Positions 48,836 to 60,600 of a stretch of DNA of 64,000 bases are shown piece by piece. Source of the stretch: Acridotheres tristis (Eukaryota > Chordata > Aves > Passeriformes > Sturnidae). The DNA lies in contig CM072899.1 of assembly GCA_037013685.1 (NCBI GenBank), forward strand, positions 11,512,479 to 11,576,478, read 5' to 3'. The position numbers were made by a program, and so were the translations under genes. The notes beneath the pieces are model-generated. The model ran no database searches. It had not been told where the DNA came from and saw only the letters and a program-made list of their open reading frames with translations. Position 1 is the first letter of the stretch. Each line of letters opens with the position of its first letter.

Positions 48836-50329
48836 TTCTGTGTGCTTCTTCTCACTTCAGAAATGCACATAAAGAAATCAGACCCAGACATTTTATTTAG
48901 GATTTTGCCACTTTTCCTTACATCTTTGCTTATTAATTTGCCCTGCTTCCTCTTCGGCTTTGATTAAGGTGTTTCTTTGGGGATCAGCTCGTCTGAAGCT
49001 TTGCAAACTGGCCTGCATGTTTGATAGGGGCAGTTTGCAGCATGCCATGCTGGTGTTGGGGTTTCAGTGATGGTGACATGCAGGTCCCCGTCTGGAAGCA
49101 GCCAGCTGAGGCAGGGAAGTGCCGGGTCCTGTACTGCACATGTCTGTGTGTGCCATGGGCAGGATGCAGCTGGGTAAATCCTGGGGCAGCTCACACAGCA
49201 CAGTGACACACTGCAGAGTGTTATGCTCCTGGAGTTTGAGTATAAGTTGAAAAGGAGCTTAACAGTGTAATGGCTTCGGACAGCAATCAAACCATTACAA
49301 ATAAATTCACGTTGATTCTATCTATTTTTTCGAATTAAAAAGGCCTGATCCAGCCAATTTGTTTGCCTTCCAGTAAGGCGTGTTTGACAATCACTGCTTC
49401 ATTATTCCCTCCAAAGAAATTCCACTAACCCAAGGAGGGGAGAACAGCCCTCGCTCAGATCCATGTCAGTGAAATTGTTTTGCTGGAGCCACTTCGCTGG
49501 GCGAGCGTGGGTGCGGGCTGGGAGGAGGCTGTTTACTGCTTTTATGGAAACATGCTCCGGTTTGGAAGAGTGAGGATGTGAAGCAGGCTGGCTTTGAAGG
49601 CTTTCTGTTAGATTTCTCCCTTTATCCCTTTCCATCTATCATTGTAAAGGAGACATATATAACCAGCGCACTTTGTATATTAAGGGGGGCTGCCTGCTTT
49701 TTCCCTTTGCTGAGATAATGGCACTGAGGGTTGTTGACTGCTGTTATCTCTGATGACAGCCTTATCTGCATGGCTCTGATTCCTACTCCCGGAGTCAGAG
49801 ATATCCAGTCCTTCGGGAACTGACCACTGCTCCCACTGTGGCCAGGCAGGCTGGAAAGAAAATTCTTAGGGGTGACAGAGTTCTTGATCAGATGTGCTGT
49901 TTACTATGTTCACCTCTCCCAAAATACTGAAGGGAATGTTGAAGGGAAACACTGGGGGTGAGAAGAAATGAGAGCCTCAGAATCAGGTCAGATAAAAGGC
50001 AAATGTCCCCAGCTGTCCCCAGACAGCCTCTGGTGGGGACAGTTTTTGTCCATGACAAATTGTTGAATGGTGCTGTTGTGGGGCTCAGCTTTTCTGTACC
50101 ACAGAGACCCCACACTAATGGACCTGGGGATGATATTGACACAGCAGAGCCTTCTGGCTGTACCAAGTCAGAATCCAGGAGTTTATTTTTATTCCTCTAA
50201 GCATAACAATCTGCAGTTAATTGGCTAACATTCACCATGCCGCCAACGTGCACAGTGCTGCCGTGGTTTGGCACGCCACAGTCCTGTCCCTCAGAGATCT
50301 CAATGCAAATTTCAAATATTTGTGAATTT
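48836..50329. other. Non-coding; GATA-like words near 49710-49770
   Basis: No gene is recognised. Between 49710 and 49770 one AGATAA and two TTATCT words, matching the WGATAR consensus, occur within 60 bases. Further on, an imperfect 9-bp hairpin 'tctgattcc...ggagtcaga' lies near 49777-49800. This could be a small enhancer but is not proof of one. Confidence 0.3.
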
Positions 50330-50475
50330 AGCCTGCTAACAGTCTTGAGAAATGCTCTAGTTTTACTGCTGCAGAAAGTGAGATACAGAGATAGTGTGTG
50401 CACTTGACTGGGATCCCCCCGCTGCACGTGCAGTCTGCCATGAAATCCAGGCGTCCGAACACCTCCCTGGCACCC
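50330..50475 (+). repeat. Possible MIR-like SINE remnant
   Basis: The words 'agttttactgctgcagaaag', 'tgagatacagagatagtgtg' and 'aaatccaggcgtccgaacac' fit the order of the MIR 3' part (tttacagatgaggaa, gaggcacagagag, gaacccaggcgtcc). The match is strongly diverged and there are gaps, so it may be spurious. Confidence 0.35.
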
Positions 50476-53400
50476 TGCTCATCAAACCCGTCCAGTTGCC
50501 CAAGTTTTACCCTAATAACCCTTAAAAACAGCCAACTGTTGCCATTTTCCAAAGCACGGGTTTATGCAAACCCTGCTGTACTAAAAGTACCTTTCAGGGT
50601 GGAAAAACTCCTGGTTAATTCTGCCTTAAAGCAGCGTTAAGCAGGAGCTCACTGAGTAAAATGTGCAAGAGCCCAGAGTTTGAGTGAGAGAAGCCCTGCC
50701 CATACTCTGCCTCATCTTCTCTGCAAGATCATCTGCCCTTTGATAAGTACTGCGGGCTATTAGGAGCTCTTTTCCTCCCTGCCATGTCTTACAATACAAG
50801 TGTTTCAATCTGAACACTTAGACCAATTTGATCGATATATGATCCAGCCTGTCTGTACTGAGTGGCACCTCTGCTGTTGGTGCTCTGCCATCTGAGCTGC
50901 CCTGAGCAGAAATTTGAGGCTTCCAAGGTGAGCTATAAAGCAGTGTTACTGAAAAAACACATTACTGAAGTATGCTGATGCTCCCTCCCGCATTTAAAAA
51001 TGCAGTGAACTGAAAATTGCTGGCCGGGGGTGGGAGGGAAATACTGCGTTTGCCCTAAAAGTTTAAAGGGATGCTTATTTTTTCAGTGCTTCAGAAGAAG
51101 GAAAAGCACTTTTTAGTACTAAAAAACAATTATGGATTAAAAACCAGAATTAGTACTGAGAAAACAATTTCATTTAATTTAATTTTTTTTGTTGAAAAGG
51201 AAGTGAAATATAACTCAAAACTTCTTGTTCAAAAAGCATTTTTATTTGAAGATCTGATTTTGTCATATAAGAAGTTCTTTTTTTCTCATTCTCAGTATAG
51301 TTTTGTGCAATGTAATGTGTGGCCACCCAGGGCTCCTTCTACATGTTCCCTATGCCTAAGTTGTGGGGCTGCTTTCCTGAGACATGCAAAACAGTCCTGA
51401 TCTACAAATATTCAACTAAGAATGTAAGAAATCTGTCTAGGATATTGTTAAATCGGCAGAGATTTCAGTTGCAGACCAGAATTTGGAATATTCTTACACA
51501 CACTGTTTGAAGAGCAGCTTAGACATTGATAACTTGTCTGTCTTTTCCCATCCAGTGCTTCCAGCTGGTCTAATAAAAGGGAAAACCTCACCCTGTGGAT
51601 TTTGCTTTGCTGTTGAATGTGAGGATGAAATATATCAAGTGAATAACACTTATTTTCCAAAGCTATAAGGGACTGAAAGGGGGTTAGGATGGGATCTCAC
51701 TGTGGTAAAATTGAGATTACAGACTTGGATATAACATTACCTTTTACCTGGGTCTGTCTAGGGCTCTGACTCAAACCTGCTAGCTCAAGGGCTTCAGAGA
51801 CAGAGCCCAAGAGGGGCTCTGGTCACTGGGGTCCTGGCTGCTGGCTCCTGCTCACGTCACCAAGGTACATCCTTCCACATCGGTCTCTCAGCTGTGCCAG
51901 TGCCACCGGCAGCAGAGCTGCACAGCAGTGCCTGCCTGAGCTGAGCTACCTGTAAGTAGTGCAAAACCCTGTGCTAAAGCCAGGCATCATCTCTGCTGGG
52001 ATTTTAACCTGAGCTCACAGACAGAACAGTAATTTGATCATTCAAGCGCACCGTTACGCAGCCCCGGTGATGATAAGGGCGGTTCAATTCCAGCATTTGC
52101 AGGATGGAAACTTTTTCCCTGATGGTTTCTGTGCTGTGATTCCCCCACCCAGCACATGCCATCCTCAACCACAAATGTGCTCATTTTCCTGTATCGTTTC
52201 CAGCCACCCAGCACAGCACCAGTGTGGCTCCCCTCCCACACTGCAGCCCCCCATGGGAGGACGTCCCTGTGCATTCAGGATCACGGTGGGAGCAGGTTTT
52301 GTGTGCTGGCAGGACTTATCTGCAGCTGTGGCAATGCCAGCAGCCCGCATCTCCCAAGCATTAATTACACAGCCCCATGTGCTCCTCTGTTCCCAGGTGG
52401 AAAATAGAGATACCCTTCTTAATCCACACCATCACTTTAGTTCACCGTGGCTGGCAAGGTGCTCCTGCATCCACAGAGGGGAGGCACTGGAGAAGTGACA
52501 AAGATGATTAATAAGGAGGTTATTAACAAATGCTACAGGTCAAGTTCCACAAGTTTGTGCTTGACATGCAGGTCAGTGTCACGAACAACTCCTATGTGGC
52601 TGGGAGCTGGGCTTGACTTTTGGATGTAAAGCCAGGATAGGCAAAAATTAGGTTAAATAGATTTGACCTGCACCTGATAGGAATGTTTCTGAGGGAGCGA
52701 GGTGCTTTCTGTGGTATTACTGGAATGTAAAACCATCTCCCAGGTGTGTTACGAGTGGTCACATGGACTGGCGTAGTTGTTTTGCAAGCTGGTTTATCTA
52801 AACTTTTGGTATTTGAGGGGCTGCTGGCAAACAAAACTTTTGAATCTCTTACGCCTTGGGCAGACAGCAAACTGTGTACTTACTGTGGGGGAAAAGCACT
52901 GCTCTCTGGAGTGTGGTTTCCATTTAAATATTCGGAGAGCTCCGAGCTCTGGCCTGCCTGTGTTTATCTGTGCCAAGTGTGAATGGGAATTGGAAAAGGA
53001 GGAAGAGAGAATGGCTGCGTTTTAAAAAGCTAATTTAAAAGCAGACGCAGTCTTCTGTAAAGATGATTCTGATTGTCCAGAGCTCTTTTAAAGCAACAAG
53101 GTTAAATGCATTTTATTGAGAATATAGGATTAGACACACACACAAAATGAACAACATCGTCTTTATTTATTTCATACTTGTATAGCTAAGAGTATAAGCC
53201 AGTCAATTCCTGATGATTCAGGAATTCAAGGGGATTTTCTGTATTGTTTTTTATTTCATAAAGCTCTTTATCTCTGGCTTTGTATACTAGCTGTTTCTAC
53301 ACTGCCAGCAACCTCCCCCTGACCACTATCCTTATGTAACCAAAGGGGGAAAACAGGCATTGACTGGAAACAGGGCAATCCAGGAAGCTACAGGTAAAAT

Positions 53401-53744
53401 GCTTGTGAGTATTCCCACATGCCCTGATTTAGCAGTATAAACTACCTCACATGGGAAAGGCTGGTGCTCACACTGCTCTTCCACACAGGATGATGGAGGG
53501 TTTAAAACAATCCTATGAAGCAGGCAATCACAGTATTATTTACAAAGTGCTGATGTTTTGGCAAAAAAACATGAACAGAGCCAGTTCAAATTGACTGCAG
53601 TCTGTGTTCAAAGCCATGTCTGGAGCAGGACTGCCTTTTCTTGTATATTTTTACTCCGTGATTTTTATCTTGGCTGCATCTGTTCATTGCCATTGTAAAA
53701 GGAAGACATAATTTAAAGAAAAAGCATAGGGAACTGAGAGTTTC
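50476..53744. other. Non-coding; 9-bp dyad at 53205-53226
   Basis: No gene is recognised. A perfect 9-bp inverted repeat (aattcctga/tcaggaatt, 4-base loop) lies at 53205-53226, and an (AC)n run at about 53136. Overlapping frames of up to 154 codons at 52034-52498 occur on both strands in a GC-richer patch and show no domain. Confidence 0.35.
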
Positions 53745-53875
53745 TTTTTTGTCAGCTCTATACTCAGGGAAACTGAGGCATGGAGAGGTCCTGGAGGTTT
53801 GTGAATGAAGAAAGCCTGTGAAGCAGTGGAGGATTTGGAAAGAGGGCCCAGGGCTCCCACATGATGGCACTGGGA
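53745..53875 (+). repeat. MIR-like SINE remnant
   Basis: The 'ctcagggaaactgaggcatg' and 'gagaggtcctggaggtttgt' words match the most conserved part of MIR (gaggaaactgaggcacagagag). They are followed by a degenerate 'aagagggcccagggctccca' that would correspond to its gaacccagg part. Only about 100-130 bases can be followed. Confidence 0.45.
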
Positions 53876-54190
53876 GATGTTCCCTGTGCACAAGGATAAT
53901 GGGACAGCAGCCCAAAAGTTACTCACTTAATGGAGTTTGCACACACACATCAGCAGCACACAGGAGGTAAGGGGAGGAAGAGAGTTTAAAGTATTGTAGC
54001 TTGGTCTCTGATGGAGATGCTCTGGACATGGATCATTTCTCAGGAAAAAAAATGGTTGGAAACAACTCATCTTGAAACTCCTTTTGGATGAGCACAGCCA
54101 AAAACATCAAGGGCTCTCTATGTGGGCTCTTGACAAAGAGAACTCCAGTCTCAACTATACATCAGTGTCCCAGCAGTGGAGTCTCTTCAG

Positions 54191-54315
54191 AAAAAAAAAA
54201 GAGAAAAGAAGAGAAAAAAGGAGAGAAAAGAGAAAATAAGAGAAAAAATGAGAGAAAAGGAGAGAAAAGGGAAAAAAAAGATAAAAGAAAAAAGAAAAGA
54301 GGAAAAAAATTTTAA
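54191..54315 (+). repeat. Purine-only (GA)-rich low-complexity tract
   Basis: About 120 bases are nearly all A and G on the plus strand, built from gagaaaa-type units of 4-8 bases with very few T's and no C's. The open frame through it codes only Lys/Glu/Arg and is an artefact. Long homopurine tracts can form triplex DNA and mutate by slippage. Confidence 0.9.
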
Positions 54316-56164
54316 TTAATATCTTAATTCCAGCTTGTCATGGACTGTCTGCCTTGTCTCAGCTGTCTGGCTTTACTCTCCCATCCTCATTTTGGTAGTG
54401 TCATCTCTCTAGATCCTATCTTACCTTTCTGGAGCAAACACAGGCTCTTGCTTATGTAGATGGAGCCAGGATCTGTGCTGCAGAGGAGCAGCGTGTCACT
54501 GTGTGAGTTCAAATAAGCTGTGTTGAGTCATGCCAGCTGAGGATCCTGCTGCTTGGATTTATTGTTGAGAAAAGACCAAAAGTGAATGCCCAGCACAAGG
54601 GAGGTTTTGCCTTATGTGCCCCATAGGCTTAATTAATATACAGATTTTTGTTCACTGCTATTTCTTAAAACCAAAATCACTAACAGACAAATGATGCAAA
54701 GGACAAGGGCAGAAATGCTGTGTTCATGGCTTTTTACTGTCTATATAGCACTGAAGTTGGGTAGGGCACTCTAAGGCATTTAACAGACATGATGGCATGA
54801 AATGCTGAATATAATTAAGCCAGATGGAGCTTTGTGGTCAATTTGAGTGGAGTCACGACTGCCCTTTCCTGAGAAGTTCCTGGTTTAAGGGTCATTCTTG
54901 CCTTGAACAGAGCTTCAGGAGGTAACAGGATTTGGATCTGCTAGGCAAAGTCTTGGCCTGGAGGAGTCTCAGATGGTGAGCATGAGCCCTAAGCACTGCA
55001 GAGCTGTGCTGGCTGGGGTGCCCCTCTTCAGCAAGGGCATGTCCCAATGGACCTCTGACTACTCAGACATGCTGCTTAAACACTTGCTCTTCCTGCTGCT
55101 ACAAATACCATAACAAAAATAGCCTCCTACAACCTGGACCTGAATTTTCTGTACATTCCTACGTGTTACTTTGTTCCAGGCTTAATCTCGGCAGTGAATA
55201 TTCTAGGATTCCTGTTCAGAAGAGAGTGGTCTACACTTCTTTTCAAATCCTTGGTTTGAGTCACTGAAAATGTGTTATTTTCTTGCTGTGGTGCTATCCA
55301 AGATTTAGAAGTTGCAACCCAACATTCAGGCAAAACAATGACCTTGGATCGCAAGCAACAAAGTTTTTAAAAGACTGATTTAAAAGCTGGCAGTTCTTAC
55401 CTGCTTTCTGTGTTTGAAACCATAAGGGTACTTTAAAAATTACATTTTCATCCCTTTCCCAAAGCAATGAAGGCTAGATACTCTTTTGTTGAAGAATGTG
55501 CAGTTATTTGTAGTGATCACCTGACACCTGTCTTAGGTACCTGAGTGGGGAAACTACTCTTCCTAATGTTTTCATGCTCCTCTGAAAGAACCATTTAGAG
55601 ACCAACTTCCCAAAGTTAGTTACCCAGGTTACAGTTTATGAGACAACCCCTCATCTCTGGTTTCATTTGTTGCCTCTGAGAGCTAAAACTGAAGCTGCAG
55701 GGAACACCTTGTGTAGTATAAGCTCACAGTGAGCTTGTGGTCTCAAGCCAGCTACAAAAATCCAAGAGTGGAAGAGAAGGCCCAGCAAAGCTGTTTCCAA
55801 GAACACGGAAAATCTAGCTGCAAGTGTTCTAGGACTAGAAATTTGGAATTTTTTTCACTAACCCTTTTGACTGCATTTTTACCCTTGTCTGGTTCCTGTG
55901 TCTGTTTGTACCAACATATTTCACTAGAACTTACTGTTTGAGCCGAGTAGATTTGACATCAGTGAATGAATATTCAACCCTTCCCACAGGACTGAGAGGG
56001 AGTACTACTTTTCCAGCTAAAGAAGCTGTTTCACATGCCCAAGTCATCCCTGATCACAGCTAAGCAGCAAGTGAGAGTTGGAAACGGCCACTAACAAATT
56101 TCAAGGAATCCCAGACCACCTACAGATGCTTCATAGCCATAAAAGTTGGTGAGAGTTGTTGCAC
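54316..56164. other. Non-coding stretch, no gene seen
   Basis: I see no recognisable gene, RNA or repeat. Confidence 0.4.
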
Positions 56165-56455
56165 AGATTTTTCCAAGTAACAAACAATAGGATAAGAAGA
56201 AACAGCCTCAGGTTGCACCAGGGGAGGTACAATGGCATTAGATTTTAGGAAGAAATCTTCACCAGCTGGGCTGTCAAACACTGGAACAGGCTGCCCGGGG
56301 CAGTGGAACCACCACCCTTGGAGGTATTTAGGTAGAGGTGGTACCGAGTGACATGGGTTAGTGGTGACCTTGACAGTGCTGGGTAAACAGTTGAGCTCTA
56401 TGCTCAGAAAAGACTTTTCCATCCTAAACAGTTCTATGGCTCTGTATCTCTGACA
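56165..56455 (+). mobile_element. CR1: CR1 LINE 3'-end fragment, forward orientation
   Basis: The sequence follows the CR1 3' region in order: 'acaataggataagaagaaac', 'agcctcaggttgcaccaggg', 'tgtcaaacactggaacaggc', 'tgcccggggcagtgg' and 'cttggaggtatttaggtaga'. It continues with 'gtgacatgggttagtggtga', 'cagtgctgggtaaacagttg' and finally 'ttctatggctctg'. About 290 bases remain, covering the end of the reverse-transcriptase ORF region and the 3' UTR. Substitutions and stops show it is an old, dead, 5'-truncated copy. It is the longest CR1 piece here and the only one in forward orientation. Confidence 0.92.
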
Positions 56456-57124
56456 TACTTTACTCCATCTGTTCTTTTACATCTGCAGGTTTATCTGCTG
56501 CAGTCCCATCTTATGTTCAGCCAGAGCTGGGAGGGGCATAATGGCTAAGTTTCACAGTGCTCAAATCCCTCCTTATTTACGTGTATGTAACATTTCTTTC
56601 TGCTTTTCCCTTCCAGAATTGAAAGGCCCTTTCAATGCAGTGACTTGCCCTGGAGGGCTCTCCCTGGCCTGTGGTTGCATGCTCTGCAATCTCATCCAAG
56701 ACAACTTCATTTGGGATTTCTCTTCCAGCCATTTCCCACAGAGCAATTCGGAGCAGGTACATTTCTGTACTGCAGGACTGAGCCTGGGGAGCACTACACA
56801 CCACCTATGGGAAGGTGTCCTGTGCAAAGACACAAGAACACATATGAATAATAGGAAATCGTTTGGGTGTGGGATGCAGTTGGGATTCATTGTCACTGTA
56901 AAGAGTGGAGAGCATTGCTTTGGTTTGGTGGTGCAGGTCCAGGCTCTATCTCGGGGCTCTGCTCCTGCCACTGTCCCTGTGGCACGGGCACAGCAAAGGG
57001 GCCGGCATTAGGATAAATTGCAACATGAAGGAAAAGCTTGTAAATACTGCTTGGTGGTTTGAGGCCAGCAGGAAAAGAGCAGAGCAGCGGGGCATTAACT
57101 GAGGGGCTTTAGAGGACTGGAAAA
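56456..57124. other. Non-coding stretch, no gene seen
   Basis: The plus frame 56541-57011 (156 codons) overlaps a minus frame of 132 codons, and neither has a recognisable domain. I see nothing else. Confidence 0.35.
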
Positions 57125-57605
57125 GGGGAGGAATTGGTGGCACTTCCTCTGGGCGAGGAGCGCTCAATGCTCGCACTCTGCCATTGTGTGCGGAGGATAA
57201 AGCGCGGCGGCCGGAGGGACCCGCTCGGGCTCGGCCGGCGCCAGCCACGGAGCGCAGCCCCAGCGGGAGCCCGGCCAGCCCCGCTGCCTCCCAGGCTATC
57301 CCCTCTGCCTCCCGGCCCGGCCCGGCCCGGCCCCGCTGCCTCCCAGGCTATCCCCTCTGCCTCCGGGCCCGGCCCGGCTGCCTCCCAGGCTATCCCCTCT
57401 GCCTCCGGGCCCGGCCCGGCCAGCCCCGCTGCCTCCCAGGCTATCCCCTCTGCCTCCCGGCCCGGCCCGGCCCGGCCCCGCTGCCTCCTATGCTATCCCC
57501 GCTGCCGCCCGGCCCGGCCCCGCTGCCTCCCAGGCTATCCCCGCTGCCGCCCGGCCCGGCCCCGCTGCGTTCCCTCCCCTCTCTGCCCGGCCCCGCTCAC
57601 TTTGA
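57125..57605. promoter_or_regulatory. CpG-rich island, possible orphan promoter
   Basis: CpG density rises from about 57150, with gcgcggcggccggag at 57204-57218 and ctcggccggcgccag at 57230-57244, and continues into a GC-rich tandem repeat to 57600. The left 130 bases are not repetitive and look like a real island edge or promoter. The frames of 172 and 223 codons through the island run through the repeat and have no domain. No gene start is recognised on either side. Confidence 0.5.
57283..57563. repeat. GC-rich minisatellite, six units of 42 or 51-52 bp
   Basis: Units begin with gctgcctcccaggctatccc at 57283, 57335, 57377, 57428, 57480 and 57522. Their lengths are about 52, 42, 51, 52, 42 and 42 bases. 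The length difference comes from the number of ccgg/cggcc words and short insertions in the C-rich second half. Unit 5 has 'tatgctatcc' in place of 'caggctatcc', and units 5-6 share a 'cgctgccgccc' variant, so these two are sister copies. Mixed lengths that are not all multiples of three shift the reading frame between units, which argues against coding use. Confidence 0.9.
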
Positions 57606-60600
57606 AGCCCTGGTGTTGCAGAGGGGTGCTTTCTCTGCCTCTTGTTTGCTGATGATCCCTAAATTAAGAAATGCAAATCTATTCAGGGCAGATTCCTTTT
57701 CCAAAGGCAACTTGCCTCAGTTGCTAATTCCCTGCACGGCTTCTATACAGACCCCTTGCAAGCACCTGCAGCTTTTTTTTTTTTCCTTCCTCTCCCCCTT
57801 TTTCCAGGGAGCGGGTGGCAATGGGGAGTTTATTGAAAATCTTTGTTTTCTCTGATGCAGTGAAACTTGCTTTGCTCTTTTGCCACCTTTTCTTTCCCCT
57901 TTTCACAGAATAAATACAGCTGATCCATCTCCAGCCCCTCTGCACGTGCCAGAAGAATAAATCGCCCGCCTCACCCCCAGCCCCCTCCTTTAATTCTTTC
58001 CCCTGCTGCTGTGTTTGCTTATTCTCACTGCAGCTGTAGTGCTGGTCGCAAGTGTGAGCTGACCTATTGCTGGTTTGTTTGGCACTGGCTCTGCAGAGCC
58101 ATCCCCCCAAAAAGACTTCAAAATCAACTGTTAGAGCCCTCACTAGGCTTTTTTTTTTTTTTTCTCCTCCCTCTTTCATTATCACAGCACTTGCCTTTTG
58201 TTGCCAGTTCAAATACAAATACACACACACACCACACACAGGCGTGGAAGCACTGGGGAGTGAGGAGAGCGAAGCCCCTGAAATATTGCACTGTCCAAAG
58301 TCCACGGGTTAAAACAAACATCAACACTGCGTCAAATAGTTTGCCCGTAAGAGTCTTTTGTTATGAAGATAAGCTTGTTATCTCTTTCATTCAGATTTTA
58401 ATCTGACAGGTCATTTGCATACTGCCAGCCGACTTCAGGGTGTGCATTAGATCCACTTTGCATTTAAATCCTCTGTCAGTCAGGCAAATAAAAAAAGGGG
58501 GAGTTTGAGGGGGGAGAGAATAGCAAAGAACCCCTTTCAGATACTCCCAGTTATTGCTACTACTTTTTGTGCTGATTGTTGATGCAGAAAAGTTCTCCTG
58601 GGTCTTGAAGCTCTGTATGTTTTTGGGTAGCCAGGATGCCATGAACTGCATCATTGAGGTCTTGCAAAAGATCCCATTGTGACCCCTGGGCCCCTTCCTC
58701 ACCCAAATCCCTCTTCAAACCCTGCTAGGCAGACTCTTTCCTCACACTGACCTCTGTTGCCCGGTAAAACCTAGACCCTGCCCTCAGTCAAGTTAAGCCT
58801 GTCCTGGGCTTGCATGAGAAGGGATCAAGCCCTTGGGAATAACAGGACAAGGAACAATGCCACAATGCAGTTAACAAGCCACCTATTTAGCAACTTCCAT
58901 GTAAATATGCCTCTTCCCTTAGTTATTCTACTTGTCTTACATGTTTCTCTATATTTTTATTTCTTCTCCACGTGAAGCCTGATCCTGCATCCTTAATCTT
59001 GAAGCTCCGTCACGCATGCTAGAGGGATTCTAGGGACAAGGCTGCTCTTACAGGTAACAGGAATTCATTGTGTGACTGTGAAAGACAAAAGGACATAAGT
59101 CACCTATGGGGCAAGTGCAGGTTGATGGGGTTGTGTTGCCCTGTGGGCACAGAGAGCTACAGCAGTTTCTGGTGTCTGGAAAGTACCATAGGTCAAAACC
59201 CCAAACAAGCCGATGAAAAAACCCCACAACATTTGATGAAGGTGTTATCAAAATGCATAGCCACTGAGGATCTGTGGTTCTTACAACTGCATTTTTCTGA
59301 GACAGCACAAATTGGGAATTTCAGCTTCTGGATCTGATTCCTCTCATGTGTATGTTTGGATGTATTGGTCACAATCACTTTTCTCTTCCTGAGACCAGCC
59401 CAAACAGCGTCAAGACTCCTTTGTTTCTTGGAGAACCAAGCACAGGTTCCAGCCTGCCCTGGTTTGGCTGTCCCCACCATCTGGCCGTGGACCACCAGGT
59501 CCTGCCAGCTCTTGCCAGCACCTACCTCCCTCTGCTTGCAGTGTTTCCTGCACCTCCTCTGAGATGCTGAAACAATGACCTGTGGACAAGATTAAACCTG
59601 GTGCAATTCTTGTCCTGTGCATGGACGTGTAACCATGGCTCTGCTGAAGACCACAGAAATTATCCTGGGGTAAGTGAAAGGTAAAACTATGACTCTCCTT
59701 CCTGAAATACAATGGAGAGCCCGTGAGGCAAGGCCACAGTCCCCCTACAGAGAGGGATGGAGTTCCTGGGGATTGTGTCCCAAACCACAGCAAGCAGAGC
59801 TATAGAAGAACTTTTCCTTCAGCCCCAATGGGGTTAAAGATTGGATCTGATGAAATGAGTGTATCCAAAAGAGAGGAGTGAATAGTTGCAGGGCATTTAT
59901 TCAGCTCTAATATGACAAGTTCAATTCTTCTGTTCAGAGCCAGTAATTTTCTTACATATATTAATTATTTGAAATAATTCTCTGAATAACATCTAAGAAT
60001 AATTCAGGCAATATATCTTGATAATGAACCCGTTACTAGTGAATGGTTGAAATCTCAGCTGTGCTGGTGACTTTGGCTTAGGTGAATGTTCACACGGCAT
60101 TGTTTCTTCTCTGAAATACTAGTACGTGACTTTCAGAACCAGATTCTGGTCTGAATTGCTGTGTTTATGAGGTTTCTATTATTTGCCATTTCGGTAAATA
60201 TTCCTGACAGTAGATGCCATTGTTAGAATATTATTGGTAAATAAACATAAAAGCGTGTGAATGCAGGCAGACCAAATTGAAACCATTTATTTGAAATTAT
60301 GGTGGGGGAAAATGTTTGAGATATGTGACTACCTCCAACCTTAAAGGAAGTTGCTGGGAGAAGGGTTTCTCTTCATAGCTGATACTTGACTCACTCTTTT
60401 CCAACTTCTTGTCAGGATTTCTCAGGGCAACCCAGACCAGCAAACCTTTCCAAGCAAAGTCCCTCATAATGCCACAGTAATGGAAAACCAGGAACATTAC
60501 CAGTCCTCTGGCACTCTGGGATAGGCTTCTCCATGGTGTTTGCATGGGGCCATTGTGTCCCTGATCCTGGTGTTTGGTACAGGCAGGAGAGAGGTGTGCT

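Noticed and set aside
54088..54315. Lys/Glu-rich 75-codon frame
   Set aside because: It is produced by the homopurine simple repeat.
57134..57855. Plus-strand frames of 172 and 223 codons rich in Pro/Ala/Ser
   Set aside because: Most of their length is the 42/52-bp minisatellite, whose unit lengths shift frame between copies. No start context, splice site or domain supports translation.
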